In this document: in pieces, positions 38,329-47,825 of the stretch | Numbering within the stretch: the stretch's first letter is position 1 | Layout of the letters: the number at the start of each line of letters is the position of its first letter | NCBI RefSeq assembly: GCF_000372745.1 | Contig: NZ_KB889691.1 | Coordinates: 20,147 to 84,146 of the forward strand | Length of the DNA: 64,000 nt | Direction: 5' to 3' | Origin: Embleya scabrispora DSM 41855 | GTDB lineage: Bacteria; Actinomycetota; Actinomycetes; Streptomycetales; Streptomycetaceae | Notes under the pieces: model-generated | Told to the model about the DNA's origin: nothing | Database searches by the model: none | The model's input: only the letters and a program-made list of their open reading frames with translations | Translations under genes and position numbers: made by a program

Positions 38329-39195
38329 GTGACATCGATATCGAACAGCGACGAGGACGCCTGGCGGTTGCCGCGTCTGGACGAGGTCGCGTCGGAATCC
38401 GCAGCCGTCCGGATCGATACGAGCATCCCGCACACCGCACGGATCTACGACTATCTGCTGGGCGGCAAAAGCAACTTCGCCGTGGACCGCGCGGCGGCCG
38501 AACACATCCTGGCCGCGATCCCGGACCTGCCCACCACCCTCCGGCTCAACCGGCTCTTCCTGCAGCGCAGCGTGCGATACGCCGCACGGCGCGGCATCCG
38601 CCAGTTCCTGGACATCGGGACCGGCATCCCCACCGGCGGGAACACCCATGAGGCGGCCCACCAGGTCGCGCCGGACGCACGGGTGGCGTATGTGGACAAC
38701 GACCCCATCGTGCTCGTCCACGGTCGGGCCTTGATGACCGACGACGGCCCGGGGCGGACCACCTTCACCCAGGCCGACCTGCGCGACCCGAAGGCGATCC
38801 TGACCGCGCCCGAGGTACTGGAGGTGATCGACTTCACCGAGCCGGTCGCGGTGATGCTGGTCGCCATCCTGCACTTCATCAAGGACGAGGAGAACCCGGC
38901 CGAGATCGTCGCGACGCTGCGCGACGCCCTCGCGCCGGGCAGCATGCTCATCCTGTCGCACGCCTCCTCGGACGCCGACCCCGCCCGCGGCCAGGCTGGA
39001 GCGGCCGGCTGGAAGAACGCCTCCGCCGAGATGACGATGCGCGGCTACGATCGTGTCCTGGCCTTCTTCGACGGCTTCGAACTGGTCGAACCACCCGGCA
39101 TCCGCCCGCACTGGAACCCGGACAACGAGCCCGAGGACGCCCTGGATTCCGTCGAGAACGTGTGGGGTTACGGCGGCGTCGGCACCCTGCGCTGA
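38329..39195 (+). CDS. SAM-dependent methyltransferase, Methyltransf_19/DUF574
   Basis: A 288-residue protein of a family greatly expanded in Streptomyces. Diagnostic segments: IPHTARIYDYLLGGKSNFAVD, RFLQRSVRYAARRGIRQFLDIGTGIPT (SAM-site region), VAYVDNDPIVLVHGRALM and the C-terminal PHWNPDNEP. Its biochemical target is not known. GTG start at 38329. A strong hairpin terminator follows the gene. Confidence 0.92.
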   Translation: MTSISNSDEDAWRLPRLDEVASESAAVRIDTSIPHTARIYDYLLGGKSNFAVDRAAAEHILAAIPDLPTTLRLNRLFLQRSVRYAARRGIRQFLDIGTGIPTGGNTHEAAHQVAPDARVAYVDNDPIVLVHGRALMTDDGPGRTTFTQADLRDPKAILTAPEVLEVIDFTEPVAVMLVAILHFIKDEENPAEIVATLRDALAPGSMLILSHASSDADPARGQAGAAGWKNASAEMTMRGYDRVLAFFDGFELVEPPGIRPHWNPDNEPEDALDSVENVWGYGGVGTLR

Positions 39196-39236
39196 GTCGG
39201 CCGAACGCAGCCGAAGGCCGCTCGGCACCGCCGATC

Positions 39237-39271
39237 CGGGCCCGTCGACCACACGCGGATCGACGGGCCCG
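39237..39271. terminator. Bidirectional terminator between DUF574 and amidase genes
   Basis: CGGGCCCGTCGA (39237-39248) and TCGACGGGCCCG (39260-39271) pair perfectly over 12 bp around an 11-nt loop, between two convergent genes. Confidence 0.8.
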
Positions 39272-39304
39272 AAGGCCCGCCGCCCCGAACGTCGGCCGCT
39301 GCGC

Positions 39305-40750
39305 TCAGCCCCCGGCGACCCCGGTCGGCCACGGCGCCAACCCCGGCCACGGCGCGGCCTCCTCCAACTGCGCCGCCACTCGCAGTAGTTCCGCCTCGGC
39401 CCCCAGTCGGCCGGTGAGCTGGATCGCCACCGGCAGGCCCGCCTCGTCGAAGCCCGCCGGCACGCTCGCCGCCGGCAGCCCGGAGACGTTGAACACCGAC
39501 GTGAACCAGGTCATCTTCGCGGCGTGCGCGTACATGCTCGCCGGGTCGCTCGTGTCCAGGACCCCGAGTTCGGGTACCGCGACACCCAACGTCGGGCTCA
39601 GCCAGATGTCGTGCGTATCGAAGAACGGCGCCACCTGACGGCCGATCCGCACCACGGTCTGCAGCGCTCGAACCAGATCCTGACCACGCATCGCGGCCGT
39701 GTGCTCGTGGATGACCCGGGTGAACGGTTCGAGGTCGTCCTCTCGCAACTCGCGGCCGAGCTCGGCGAGTCGGTCCTCGATCTGGGCGTGCGTGGCCGCC
39801 GCCATCACCTGGGCGAGAGCCCGGCCGGTCGCCGGACCGTCCCATCTCGGCGCACCCTCCTCCACCCGGTGGCCGAGCTCTGCGAGCAGTGCCGCCGTGC
39901 GCTCGACCGCCCGAACGGCCGCCGGGTGGGCGGCTGTTCCGTCCACACTCGCGGTCGCGAAGCCGATCCGCAGCCGACCCGGCGCGGTGTCCAGCGCGGC
40001 CAGGAAGGAACCGGCGGCCGGCGTCGGCAACGAGGCGTACGGATCTCCGGGAAGCGGACCGGCGACGACATCGAGCAGCGCGGCGGAGTCGCGGACCGTA
40101 CGGGTGACCGCGTGTGCGATCGCCAACGGGTAGGCCAGCGCGGACAGGCCGTGGTCGTCCGGGACGCGTCCGCGCGAGGGCTTGAGCCCGAACAGCCCGC
40201 AGCAGGCCGCCGGTATGCGAATCGAGCCGCCGCCGTCGTTGGCGTGCGCGGCGGGCAACATCCCGCCCGCGACGGCCGCCGCCGAACCGCCGGAGGAACC
40301 GCCCGTCGAATGGGTGGTCCGCCACGGGTTGTGCGACGGGCCGTGCAGGAGCGGCTCGGTACTGGCATTCTTCCCGAATTCGGGAGTATTGGTCTTGCCG
40401 ACGATCACCAGCCCGGCGCGGCGATAGCGGACGGCCAGTGCTCCGTCCTGCTCGGCGACCGCGTCGGCGAACAGCCGTGAGCCATGTGTGGTCACCATGC
40501 CCGCGACATCGCAGCCGAGATCCTTGACCGCGAACGGCACGCCCCGCAGCGGCCCGTCGGGCAACGTCCCCTCGGCCTCGGCACGAGCCGCCTCGAACCG
40601 TGTGGACACGAACGCGCGCAGCGCGGGGTCGCGCTCCTCGATTCGCTCGATCACCGCGTCGAGAATCTCGATCGGCTTGACCGCGCCCTGCCGCACCAGA
40701 TCGGCCAGTCCCACCGCGTCGTTGTCGTCCAGCAGTTCACCGGTGCCCAT
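39305..40750 (-). CDS. Amidase (amidase signature family)
   Basis: Hydrolase of 481 residues with the Ser-cisSer-Lys triad: Lys in [13 protein letters not shown], and the Ser residues in [43 protein letters not shown] and the C-terminal [11 protein letters not shown] are typical of the family. It probably hydrolyses a small aliphatic or aromatic amide; the substrate cannot be inferred from its unrelated neighbours. ATG at 40750 has GAGG about 8 nt upstream. Confidence 0.93.
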   Translation of the reverse strand: MGTGELLDDNDAVGLADLVRQGAVKPIEILDAVIERIEERDPALRAFVSTRFEAARAEAEGTLPDGPLRGVPFAVKDLGCDVAGMVTTHGSRLFADAVAEQDGALAVRYRRAGLVIVGKTNTPEFGKNASTEPLLHGPSHNPWRTTHSTGGSSGGSAAAVAGGMLPAAHANDGGGSIRIPAACCGLFGLKPSRGRVPDDHGLSALAYPLAIAHAVTRTVRDSAALLDVVAGPLPGDPYASLPTPAAGSFLAALDTAPGRLRIGFATASVDGTAAHPAAVRAVERTAALLAELGHRVEEGAPRWDGPATGRALAQVMAAATHAQIEDRLAELGRELREDDLEPFTRVIHEHTAAMRGQDLVRALQTVVRIGRQVAPFFDTHDIWLSPTLGVAVPELGVLDTSDPASMYAHAAKMTWFTSVFNVSGLPAASVPAGFDEAGLPVAIQLTGRLGAEAELLRVAAQLEEAAPWPGLAPWPTGVAGG

Positions 40751-41062
40751 GGCCGTGCCTCGTTTCGCTCGACTCGATCGTCGAATGCATGATGCAGTCA
40801 AGCAATAGAGATGACAAGAACATCCCCGCCCCGAGCCTTCGCCCACCCCGACCACCATCGGCGGCCCAGGCACCCGAGCACCCCGACCACCGGCACGACA
40901 ACCCGCCGCCGGGCCGCAACAGCGGCAGCGTCAACTGCTCGCGCTGCCGCGGCCCCCGACCCACCGACACGGCTCCCGCCGCGACGAAAATCGCGATTCG
41001 GGGAACGTGTCACCCCCGTTGTCTGTTGAAGAGCCGAGGACGACACAAGGAGAGTGGGACCG

Positions 41063-42184
41063 ATGGCGGGAAACGTAGCGGCTCGGCGACTGGTCGCGGG
41101 CGGACTGGCGCTGGCCGCCGCCGGATGGGCCCTGCGGGACGTCCCGGCGGAGTTCGGCGGTCGAGCCGAAGGCGAACGACTCGCCCGCTTTCGGCGATCG
41201 CCGCAGTTCCACGAGGGCGCGTTCCGCAACTCGGTCCCCGCCGACCTGGTAGCCGCGGGAAACGCGCCACAGCTCATCGGCCAGATGCTCCGCAACCGCA
41301 GCGAGCGGCGACCCGCCGCGCCGGTGCCACTGGTCACCGCTCCGACCACACCGCCGGCCCAGGATGGGCTGAGCGCCGTCTGGTACGGCCACGCGACCAC
41401 CCTGGTCGAGATCGAGGGCCGCCGGGTGCTCTTCGACCCGGTGTGGAGCGAGCGGGTCTCCCCCTCCCAACTCGTCGGCCCGCGGCGGCTGCACCCGCTC
41501 CCGATCCCGTCGGCCGCGCTGCCGACCCTGGACGCGGTGGTCATCTCGCACGATCACTACGACCACCTCGACCGGGCGACGGTGCGCACCCTCACCGCGA
41601 CCCAAACCGCGCCGTTCCTGGTACCCCTCGGCATCGGCGCCCACCTGGAGCGCTGGAACGTGCCCGCCTCCCGCATCATCGAACTCGACTGGGAGGAGGA
41701 CGCCGTCGTCGCCGGCCTGCGCTTCACCGCCACCGCGGCCCGTCACTTCTCCGGACGCACCCTGCGCCGCAACGACACGCTCTGGGGCTCCTGGGTCGTC
41801 GCCGGCACCCGGCACCGGGTCTTCTACGCCGGCGATTCGGGATACTTCGACGGCTATGCCCGTATCGGCGCGGCGCACGGCCCCTTCGACCTGACCCTGA
41901 TGCCGATCGGCGCGTACAGCCCGAGCTGGCCCGACATCCACATGAACCCGGAAGAAGCGATCACCGCCCACCTCGACCTCGGCGGCAAGGTGCTGCTGCC
42001 GGTGCACTGGGCGACCTTCAACCTGGCCCCGCACCCGTGGGCCGAACCGGTCGACCGCCTGTGGCACGAGGCCAAGGCCAGGGACGTACAACTCGCCATC
42101 CCCCGCCCCGGCGACCGCATCGACACCGCCGCTGAAGCGTCCCAGCCGAACCCCTGGTGGAGTTTGCTCACCAACACCCCCTGA
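41063..42184 (+). CDS. MBL-fold metallohydrolase, NAPE-PLD/UlaG-like
   Basis: A 373-residue metallo-beta-lactamase-fold protein. The zinc site is VVISHDHYDHLD (HxHxDH), then ATAARHFSGR, YAGDSGYFDGY (Asp) and LPVHWATFNLAPHPW (His). The layout with the N-terminal LSAVWYGHATTLVEIEG matches N-acyl-phosphatidylethanolamine phospholipase D-like and UlaG-like proteins. The N-terminus has a short hydrophobic stretch (LVAGGLALAAAGWAL) that may anchor it in the membrane. ATG at 41063 follows AAGGAG. Confidence 0.9.
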   Translation: MAGNVAARRLVAGGLALAAAGWALRDVPAEFGGRAEGERLARFRRSPQFHEGAFRNSVPADLVAAGNAPQLIGQMLRNRSERRPAAPVPLVTAPTTPPAQDGLSAVWYGHATTLVEIEGRRVLFDPVWSERVSPSQLVGPRRLHPLPIPSAALPTLDAVVISHDHYDHLDRATVRTLTATQTAPFLVPLGIGAHLERWNVPASRIIELDWEEDAVVAGLRFTATAARHFSGRTLRRNDTLWGSWVVAGTRHRVFYAGDSGYFDGYARIGAAHGPFDLTLMPIGAYSPSWPDIHMNPEEAITAHLDLGGKVLLPVHWATFNLAPHPWAEPVDRLWHEAKARDVQLAIPRPGDRIDTAAEASQPNPWWSLLTNTP

Positions 42185-42240
42185 CTCCGGGCGCTTCCGC
42201 TTCGTCCGACGGCGCGTCAGCCGGCGCGTGCGAGGGCCCG

Positions 42241-42687
42241 TCAGACGGAGCGGAAGATTCGGGTCGGATCGGAGCCCGGAGCGTCGGCCACGATCCGGGT
42301 CAGCGTCTCGCGGGTGATCGCGACGGGCTGCGCGCCGGCCCGTGCGGTCAGCCGGTGCTCGAAATCGGCGTGGAACGCGCGGACCACGTCGAGCATCTCC
42401 CGGCCACGCGGAGCCAGGTACAGGCGTTTGGCCCGCCCGTCGGCGGGGTCGGGACGTCGCTCGACGCACCCGGCCGCCACCATCTCGTCGACGATCTTCG
42501 CCGCGCCCTGCGCGGTGATACCGAGCCGCTCGCCGAGTTGGGTCGCGGTGACGGACTCGCCGTCCAGGGTGCGCAGCACGTACCCATACGACGCGCCCAC
42601 GATCGGGAATCCGCGCGCCGCGAGATGTGCGTGCAGTTCCTGGACGAACGCCTCGTACGCGCGACCGAGCAACAATCCGAAGTCCAC
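42241..42687 (-). CDS. MarR family transcriptional regulator
   Basis: A 148-residue winged-helix regulator: RTLDGESVTATQLGERLGIT, AAKIVDEMVAAGCVERRPDP and a wing ADGRAKRLYLAPRGREML. GTG at 42687 was chosen behind GGGAAAGG; a longer form from 42744 is possible. Upstream are two GTTGAACA repeats (42736 and 42775) that could be operators. Confidence 0.9.
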   Translation of the reverse strand: MDFGLLLGRAYEAFVQELHAHLAARGFPIVGASYGYVLRTLDGESVTATQLGERLGITAQGAAKIVDEMVAAGCVERRPDPADGRAKRLYLAPRGREMLDVVRAFHADFEHRLTARAGAQPVAITRETLTRIVADAPGSDPTRIFRSV

Positions 42688-42735
42688 TCTTGGCGCCTTT
42701 CCCGGAGATGGATTCAACTCTGATCCATCACCTCG

Positions 42736-42782
42736 GTTGAACACTTACCTTGAGTACCGAGATTGAAAACCATAGTTGAACA
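42736..42782. promoter_or_regulatory. Direct GTTGAACA repeats upstream of the MarR gene
   Basis: GTTGAACA occurs at 42736-42743 and 42775-42782, 39 bp apart, in an AT-rich island ahead of the MarR start. They are candidate operator or promoter elements. Confidence 0.4.
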
Positions 42783-43000
42783 GTGACCGTATCGGCCGTC
42801 ATCCTGCCGGCGGCGTGCGACGACACCGATTCCTCGAAGAAGCAATCCTCGACGCCACCGTCGCCGTCTCCGAAAGCGACCTGGGCAGCCACACCCTCCA
42901 GTACCTCGACAACGCGTGGTACATCGTCGACTGGAACACGCCCCATAGCCCACCCCCGAAACCGGCCCGCGCCCGAATCAACGCACCCCGCGACCACGCG
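42776..43000 (+). other. Possible gene remnant between MarR and MFS genes
   Basis: One plus-strand frame reads RRHRFLEEAILDATVAV then SESDLGSHTLQYLDNAWYI and VDWNTP, which has the composition of real protein. The upstream and downstream parts of that frame do not. I recognise no family. It could be the stump of a lost gene. Confidence 0.3.
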
Positions 43001-43060
43001 CGGCGGGCACGGGATCGCACGTCCGAGCCGGCGAAGCAACCGAACCGGGCCCGGCGACAA

Positions 43061-44506
43061 TCACCCCCGCGCCCCGCGCCGCACCAGCACCCGCCCGCGC
43101 AGCGCGATGGCGAGCGCCGCAACGATCAGCACCGCCGCGACCGCGAAGGTGACCCGCATCCCGGTGGCGACGGCCCCGGCGCGCGCCGTGGTGACGTCGT
43201 TCGCGGCCGACGCGAGCGCGAACACCGCGCCCATGACCGAGGTACCGGTGATCAGCCCGAGATTGCGCGACAGGTTGAGCATTCCGGACACGACACCGCG
43301 TCGGTCCGGCCGGACGTCGGCCATCACGGCGGTGTTGTTGGCCGTCTGGAACACCGCATAGCCGGCGGTGACGACCACGATCGGGGCGAGATAGCCGACG
43401 ACGCCGAAGGACGCCGGGGTCACCGACAGCACGAACGCGCCGACGGCCATCGCGCCGAGCCCGACCACGGTCATCCGAGGCGCGCCGAATCGGTCCGCGA
43501 CGCGACCGGCGGGCACCCCGGTCAGCGCCGCGACGACCGGACCGACCGACAGGACGAGCCCGACCAGGGCTTCCTTCAGCCCGAGCGTGCGCGCGAGATA
43601 GAACGGCCCGACCACCAGCGTGGCCATCATCACCGTCGAGACCAGCGCGCTCATGGCCAGACTCGCGCTCAGCACCGGATCCCGGAACATCGTCAGCCGG
43701 ACGAGAGGTGCGCCGGCTCTCGCCTCGGCACGGACGAACAGTGCGACACCGATGGCGGCGGCCGCCGACAATGCCGCGTTGAGCCATCCGAAGTCGCCGC
43801 GCCCGATCGTCATGGCGAGCGCGTATGCCGCGAGCGTCAGCGCGAGGAGCAGGGTGCCCACGTGGTCGAAGCCCGCCCGCACGGTCCCGGCCTCGCGTCG
43901 GTCGACGGGCAGGTGGCGGTACGCCAGGACCAGTGTCACGACACCCAGCGGTGCGTTGACGAGGAAGATCGCCCGCCAGCCGGGTCCGGCGATCAACGCG
44001 CCGCCCAGGGACGGACCGAGCGCGGTGCCGATCGCGGACATCGTGCCGAGCAGGCCCATGGCGCTGCCGGTCCGGGCCTTGGGCACCGTCTCGCCCACGA
44101 ACGCCATGGTCAGTGCCATCATCACGGCCGCGCCGAGGCCCTGCGCCGCCCGCGCGGCGACCAGCAGCCACAGCGAGGGCGCCAGGCCGCACAGGACCGA
44201 GGCCACGGTGAACAGCAGGATTCCGGTCAGGAGCAACCGGCGTCGACCGATGATGTCGCCGAGCCGCCCGACACTGACGATCACGGTGGTGATCGCGAGG
44301 AGGTAGGCCAGGACGATCCACTGGACCGCCTGGAAGGAGGCGTCGAACGTGGTGGCCAGGGTCGGCAGGGCAACGTTGGCAACACTGGTGCCGAGCGAGG
44401 ACAGCAGCATCGACAACGACAGCCCGGCCAGCACCCACCGCACCGCGGGTGTGTGCTCCGTGCCGCCGGTTGCCGCCTCGTCCGGTTCCGTGCTGATCGT
44501 TTTCAC
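43061..44506 (-). CDS. MFS drug exporter (DHA2/EmrB type)
   Basis: Multidrug efflux protein of 481 residues with about fourteen hydrophobic segments. Motif D1-like NVALPTLATTFDASFQAVQWIVLAY, motif A SVGRLGDIIGRRRLLLTG and motif C GLLGTMSAIGTALGPSLGG are clear. GTG at 44506 has GGAG close upstream. It diverges from the XRE-cupin regulator gene 203 bp away, a pairing that suggests direct control. Confidence 0.92.
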   Translation of the reverse strand: MKTISTEPDEAATGGTEHTPAVRWVLAGLSLSMLLSSLGTSVANVALPTLATTFDASFQAVQWIVLAYLLAITTVIVSVGRLGDIIGRRRLLLTGILLFTVASVLCGLAPSLWLLVAARAAQGLGAAVMMALTMAFVGETVPKARTGSAMGLLGTMSAIGTALGPSLGGALIAGPGWRAIFLVNAPLGVVTLVLAYRHLPVDRREAGTVRAGFDHVGTLLLALTLAAYALAMTIGRGDFGWLNAALSAAAAIGVALFVRAEARAGAPLVRLTMFRDPVLSASLAMSALVSTVMMATLVVGPFYLARTLGLKEALVGLVLSVGPVVAALTGVPAGRVADRFGAPRMTVVGLGAMAVGAFVLSVTPASFGVVGYLAPIVVVTAGYAVFQTANNTAVMADVRPDRRGVVSGMLNLSRNLGLITGTSVMGAVFALASAANDVTTARAGAVATGMRVTFAVAAVLIVAALAIALRGRVLVRRGARG

Positions 44507-44708
44507 ATGAACTCCGTTTCCCGGTGGCTGCCGAAGCCCGGCGATCCGGTGACCCGGCCGGGTTCGTCGTATGCGGCCCGCCCGTTCGCGCCGGGTCCGC
44601 GTCCGCGTCCGGCCGCACTGTGCGGGCTCATGCCGGGAAGGGTGTCCCCACCACGCACCGTCGGCAACGCTTGTTGCCAATTCCGGGACGGCGGGATGGA
44701 ATGCCCCC

Positions 44709-45293
44709 ATGGACAACACACCGGCCTACCAAACGGTCCTGGACGAGGTCGCCCCGCGGCTCAGGCGCCTGCGCGCCCGACGCGGCCTCACCCTGGCCGC
44801 GCTCTCCGAGGCGACCGGCATCTCCAAGAGCACCCTGTCCCGGCTGGAGTCCGGACAGCGCCGGCCCAGTCTGGAACTGCTGCTGCCGCTGGCCGGCGTC
44901 TACCACGTGCCGCTGGACGAGTTGGTCGGCGCTCCCGAGGTGGGCGACCCCCGGGTGCGGCTGACTCCCCGCCCGCTGCCGAGCGGCGGCACGTCGGTGT
45001 CCCTGACCCGCACCCCCGGGCCCCTCCAGGCGTTCAAGATGATCATCGCCGACCGGGGCACCGAGCCGAACCTGCGTACCCACGAGGGCTACGAGTGGCT
45101 GTACGTGCTGAACGGCCGGCTGCGCCTGGTGCTCGCCGACCACGATCTGATCCTCGGCCCGGGCGAGGCCGCCGAGTGGGACACCCGGCTGCCGCACTGG
45201 TTCGGCAGCGCGGACGGACGCCCGGTGGAGATCCTCAGCCTCTTCGGCAGACAGGGCGAGCGCATGCACGTCCGGGCCAAACCCAACACCTGA
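44709..45293 (+). CDS. XRE-family regulator with cupin domain
   Basis: A 194-residue regulator. The N-terminal helix-turn-helix is LRARRGLTLAALSEATGIS followed by KSTLSRLESGQRRPSLELLLP (residues about 18-60); the C-terminal cupin (about 110-180) has TEPNLRTHEGYEWLYVLNGRL and LGPGEAAEWDTRLPHWFG, with the cupin His/Glu metal residues. Such proteins sense a small ligand in the cupin. It diverges from the MFS exporter. Confidence 0.9.
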   Translation: MDNTPAYQTVLDEVAPRLRRLRARRGLTLAALSEATGISKSTLSRLESGQRRPSLELLLPLAGVYHVPLDELVGAPEVGDPRVRLTPRPLPSGGTSVSLTRTPGPLQAFKMIIADRGTEPNLRTHEGYEWLYVLNGRLRLVLADHDLILGPGEAAEWDTRLPHWFGSADGRPVEILSLFGRQGERMHVRAKPNT

Positions 45294-45326
45294 CGCCCGA
45301 GGACGGATCGGCGGCGCGGGCCGGGC

Positions 45327-45456
45327 GGTTGAGGTGCCGACGGGATTCGAACCCGCGGACGGGGGCGGGCAGGCCCGCCGTACCCCCCTCAGTCGACGTG
45401 GCGGGAACCTCCACCACGTCGATCGCAATGGGCCGCTCTGCCACGGCACCTCAACC
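45327..45456. repeat. 13-bp perfect inverted repeat bounding the tRNA-like element
   Basis: GGTTGAGGTGCCG (45327-45339) and CGGCACCTCAACC (45444-45456) are exact reverse complements. The repeat extends the acceptor stem of the tRNA-like element by 6 bp outward. Confidence 0.7.
45333..45450 (-). tRNA. tRNA-like element, atypical (118 nt, type undetermined)
   Basis: The minus strand shows a 7-bp acceptor stem GGTGCCG/CGGCACC, TG at positions 8-9, a D-arm GCA-N11-TGC with loop GAGCGGCCCAT, and a T-arm GCGGG-TTCGAAT-CCCGT. Between the D- and T-arms are 68 nt instead of the usual range: an 11-bp hairpin (CGACGTGGTGG, loop AGGTTC, CCGCCACGTCG with one G-U pair) in the anticodon-arm position and a GC-rich hairpin (GGCGGG-CCTG-CCCGCC) in the variable-arm position. 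No standard 7-nt anticodon loop can be drawn. It may be an unusual serine/leucine-like tRNA, a tRNA with an insertion, or a degenerate tRNA. Confidence 0.5.
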
Positions 45457-45610
45457 TGCGGAACTGCGCAATCCCGCTATGGCGAGGGTAGATTCCGCAG
45501 CACGCGGGGACTACTCGATTTCGCCGCGGCGAACCGTCGCACGCCGCACGGGCGCGGGGCGCACCGGATCGGGGCCGCCCGGGAGGAATCCCGCGCGGCC
45601 CCGACGGCAC

Positions 45611-46090
45611 TCAGTGACTCGGCAGCACGCACACCGAGTCGAGGCCGAGCACGTGGTTGAGCCGGCCGAAGGCCAGCCATGACCCGATCGCCATGCTCAG
45701 CTCGACGATCTCGGCCTGGGTGTAGTGCGCGGTCATCCGGGCCCAGAACTCGTCGTCCAGGTTGTGGTGGTCCACCGCGTACCGCTCGGCGTATTCGGCG
45801 GCCAGCCGGGTGCGGTCGTCGAAGACCTCGGTGGTACGCCACTCGGTGACCGCGACGTCGAACCCGTCCTCGACCTTCTCCCCGTCCCGTTCGGTGCGCC
45901 AGTCCAGGCAGAAGATGCACCCGTTGATCTGTGCGATCCGAAGTCGCGCGGCCTCGAACTCGCGCAGTCCCAGGTTCGAGGCGTCGTAGACCTTCATCGA
46001 GAAGGTCGAGGCCGCGATCCCGATCTCCGGCACCATCTCCGCCCACACATAGGCGATCGGGTCCTTGTCCTCGGGAATGTCGATGTGCAT
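45611..46090 (-). CDS. Carboxymuconolactone decarboxylase/AhpD-family protein
   Basis: A 159-residue all-helical protein with the AhpD-type redox motif GCIFCLDWR (CxxC) on the conserved helix ARLRIAQINGCIFC. It is likely a peroxidase-like or thiol redox enzyme. ATG at 46090 follows AAGGAAG and lies 2 bp after the stop of the upstream oxidoreductase gene, so the two form an operon. Confidence 0.88.
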   Translation of the reverse strand: MHIDIPEDKDPIAYVWAEMVPEIGIAASTFSMKVYDASNLGLREFEAARLRIAQINGCIFCLDWRTERDGEKVEDGFDVAVTEWRTTEVFDDRTRLAAEYAERYAVDHHNLDDEFWARMTAHYTQAEIVELSMAIGSWLAFGRLNHVLGLDSVCVLPSH

Positions 46091-46092
46091 GG

Positions 46093-47166
46093 TTACTTCC
46101 TTCCGAGCTTGCCGACTGCGGGACGGAGCGGAATGTCGAGCGCGTCGTAGAGCCCGGGTTCGGCGGCGACCAGCCAGTCGATGGCGCCGACGAGTCGGCC
46201 GACCGCGGTGGCGTTGCCCCCCGCGGACCGGTTCGCGCCCTCGTCGGTGGCCTCGACCGTGACCTCGATGCGCGGGCGTCCCTCGATGATCACCCGATGC
46301 GCCCCGTCGCCGTTGGGCGGCACGGGCCAGTCCGGCGCGCAGGAGGGATGGATGCGGGTCACGTGCTCGATGACGATCCGGGGTTCGCCGCCGACGATGC
46401 CCTGCACCTCGAACCGCACCGCGCCCTGGGTGCCGGCCTCGAACTCGCCCATCGTCGTGGTGCGCACCGTGCTCTCCAGCGGGCGGCGGTCCATCGTCTC
46501 CCGGATCTCGTCCAGTTCGACGCCCAACGCCCGTGCCATCAACCGGATTTGGCCGCCCCACACCATGGTCGGCATCTCCGGCCACAACATCGGCGCGCCG
46601 TAGTCCATCGGCTGCCCCATGCCGACCAGGTTGCGGACCGAGTCCTCCTGGTCATAGGTGGAGTAGTCGAAGATCTCCTGGCAGCGGATCGCGTCCACGG
46701 TCGTGCCCAGCCCACTGATCAGCAGCGGCAGCACGTCGTTGCCCCAGCCGGGGTCCACGCCGGAGACGAACAGCGAGCCGCCGCCGGCCTCGATGGCGGC
46801 AAGTACCGGCTCGCGCAACTCCGTCGGGGCGTTGCGCTGGTCGTAGAGCGCGTACAGGGCGGGGGTGACCACCACGGCGCCGGCCCGGATCGCCCGGACG
46901 ATGTCGGCGAGCGCCTCGTCGGGACGGATGTCGCCGGATGCCGCGTACACCACCGCACCGGGCCCGGCGGCCAGCACCGCGTCGATGTCGTTCTCGGCCG
47001 TGACCCCCAACTCATGGTCCAGCCCGGCAAGTTCGCCCGCATCGCGGCCGACCTTGTCGGGATTGTGCACCAACACCGCCGCGAGCTTCAGTGCCGGATG
47101 CGCCTCGACGGCGCGGATGGCCGCACGGCCGACGTTCCCGGTACCCCAGACAACCGTGGAAATCAT
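46093..47166 (-). CDS. Dihydrodipicolinate reductase-like NAD(P)-binding oxidoreductase
   Basis: A 357-residue protein with the Rossmann start ISTVVWGTGNVGRAAIRAV and the DapB-like segments VVTPALYALYDQ and FVSGVDPGWGNDVLPLLISG. It matches the long actinobacterial DapB-like/2,4-diaminopentanoate dehydrogenase-like proteins rather than biosynthetic DapB (about 250 residues). The substrate is unknown. It is co-transcribed with the AhpD-like gene downstream. Confidence 0.88.
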   Translation of the reverse strand: MISTVVWGTGNVGRAAIRAVEAHPALKLAAVLVHNPDKVGRDAGELAGLDHELGVTAENDIDAVLAAGPGAVVYAASGDIRPDEALADIVRAIRAGAVVVTPALYALYDQRNAPTELREPVLAAIEAGGGSLFVSGVDPGWGNDVLPLLISGLGTTVDAIRCQEIFDYSTYDQEDSVRNLVGMGQPMDYGAPMLWPEMPTMVWGGQIRLMARALGVELDEIRETMDRRPLESTVRTTTMGEFEAGTQGAVRFEVQGIVGGEPRIVIEHVTRIHPSCAPDWPVPPNGDGAHRVIIEGRPRIEVTVEATDEGANRSAGGNATAVGRLVGAIDWLVAAEPGLYDALDIPLRPAVGKLGRK

Positions 47167-47338
47167 GCGCTGGAGGTTAGCGAGGGCCCTCGACGGTTCA
47201 TAGGCCCACGAGCGGAAAAGATGACCGGTTGGCCGAACCCGCGTCCGAGGCGGCGCGCCGAGACCCCGCCGGCCGGGACGGGGCTCGGCTTGCGCTCGCG
47301 AGCCGAGCGCAGGACCCGGCGCGCTTTCTCGGCCCGCC

Positions 47339-47770
47339 TCACTGTTCGCCCAGGACCATCCAGGTGTCGGTGGCGGCGACCGGTTCGAAGCCCACCCGCG
47401 CGTAGACCGCGTGCGCGTCCGCCGTGGCCAGCATCAGACGACGCAGACCGGCGGGGGCGAAGTGGTCCCGGATGTGCGCGGCCAGCGCGGTGCCCAGCCC
47501 CTTGCCGCGGACGGCGGGAGCGATGTAGACGTCACAGAGCCAGCCGAACGTGGCCCCGTCGGTGACCACGCGGGCATATCCGACCTGGGCCCCGGAGGCC
47601 GTGTCGTACACCCCGAAGTTGAGTGACCCGGCGATCGCCGCGTCCAGCTTCTCCCGCGGCCGACCCAGCGCCCAATAGGCGTCGAGGGACAACCAGCGGT
47701 GTATCAGCGCGACATCGAGCCGGGTCGGATCGGTCGAGATCTCGTAACCGTCCGGAAGGTGAAGGTCCAT
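47339..47770 (-). CDS. GNAT family N-acetyltransferase
   Basis: A 143-residue acetyltransferase. The acetyl-CoA site is CDVYIAPAVRGKGLGTALAAHI (motif A, R/Q-x-x-G-x-G/A as RGKGLG), then LMLATADAHAVYARVGFEPV (motif B). It resembles small GNAT proteins in which the signature is GWLCDVYIAP. Its substrate is unknown. Confidence 0.9.
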   Translation of the reverse strand: MDLHLPDGYEISTDPTRLDVALIHRWLSLDAYWALGRPREKLDAAIAGSLNFGVYDTASGAQVGYARVVTDGATFGWLCDVYIAPAVRGKGLGTALAAHIRDHFAPAGLRRLMLATADAHAVYARVGFEPVAATDTWMVLGEQ

Positions 47771-47825
47771 CCCCGGATCCAACCAGCCCACTCCCGCAAC
47801 CGACCACCCGTTATCCGCGCGCCGC

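Noticed and set aside
45327..45456. The 13-bp inverted repeat as a transcription terminator
   Set aside because: The arms are 104 bp apart and enclose tRNA-like arms, so a simple terminator is unlikely, although read-through termination cannot be excluded.
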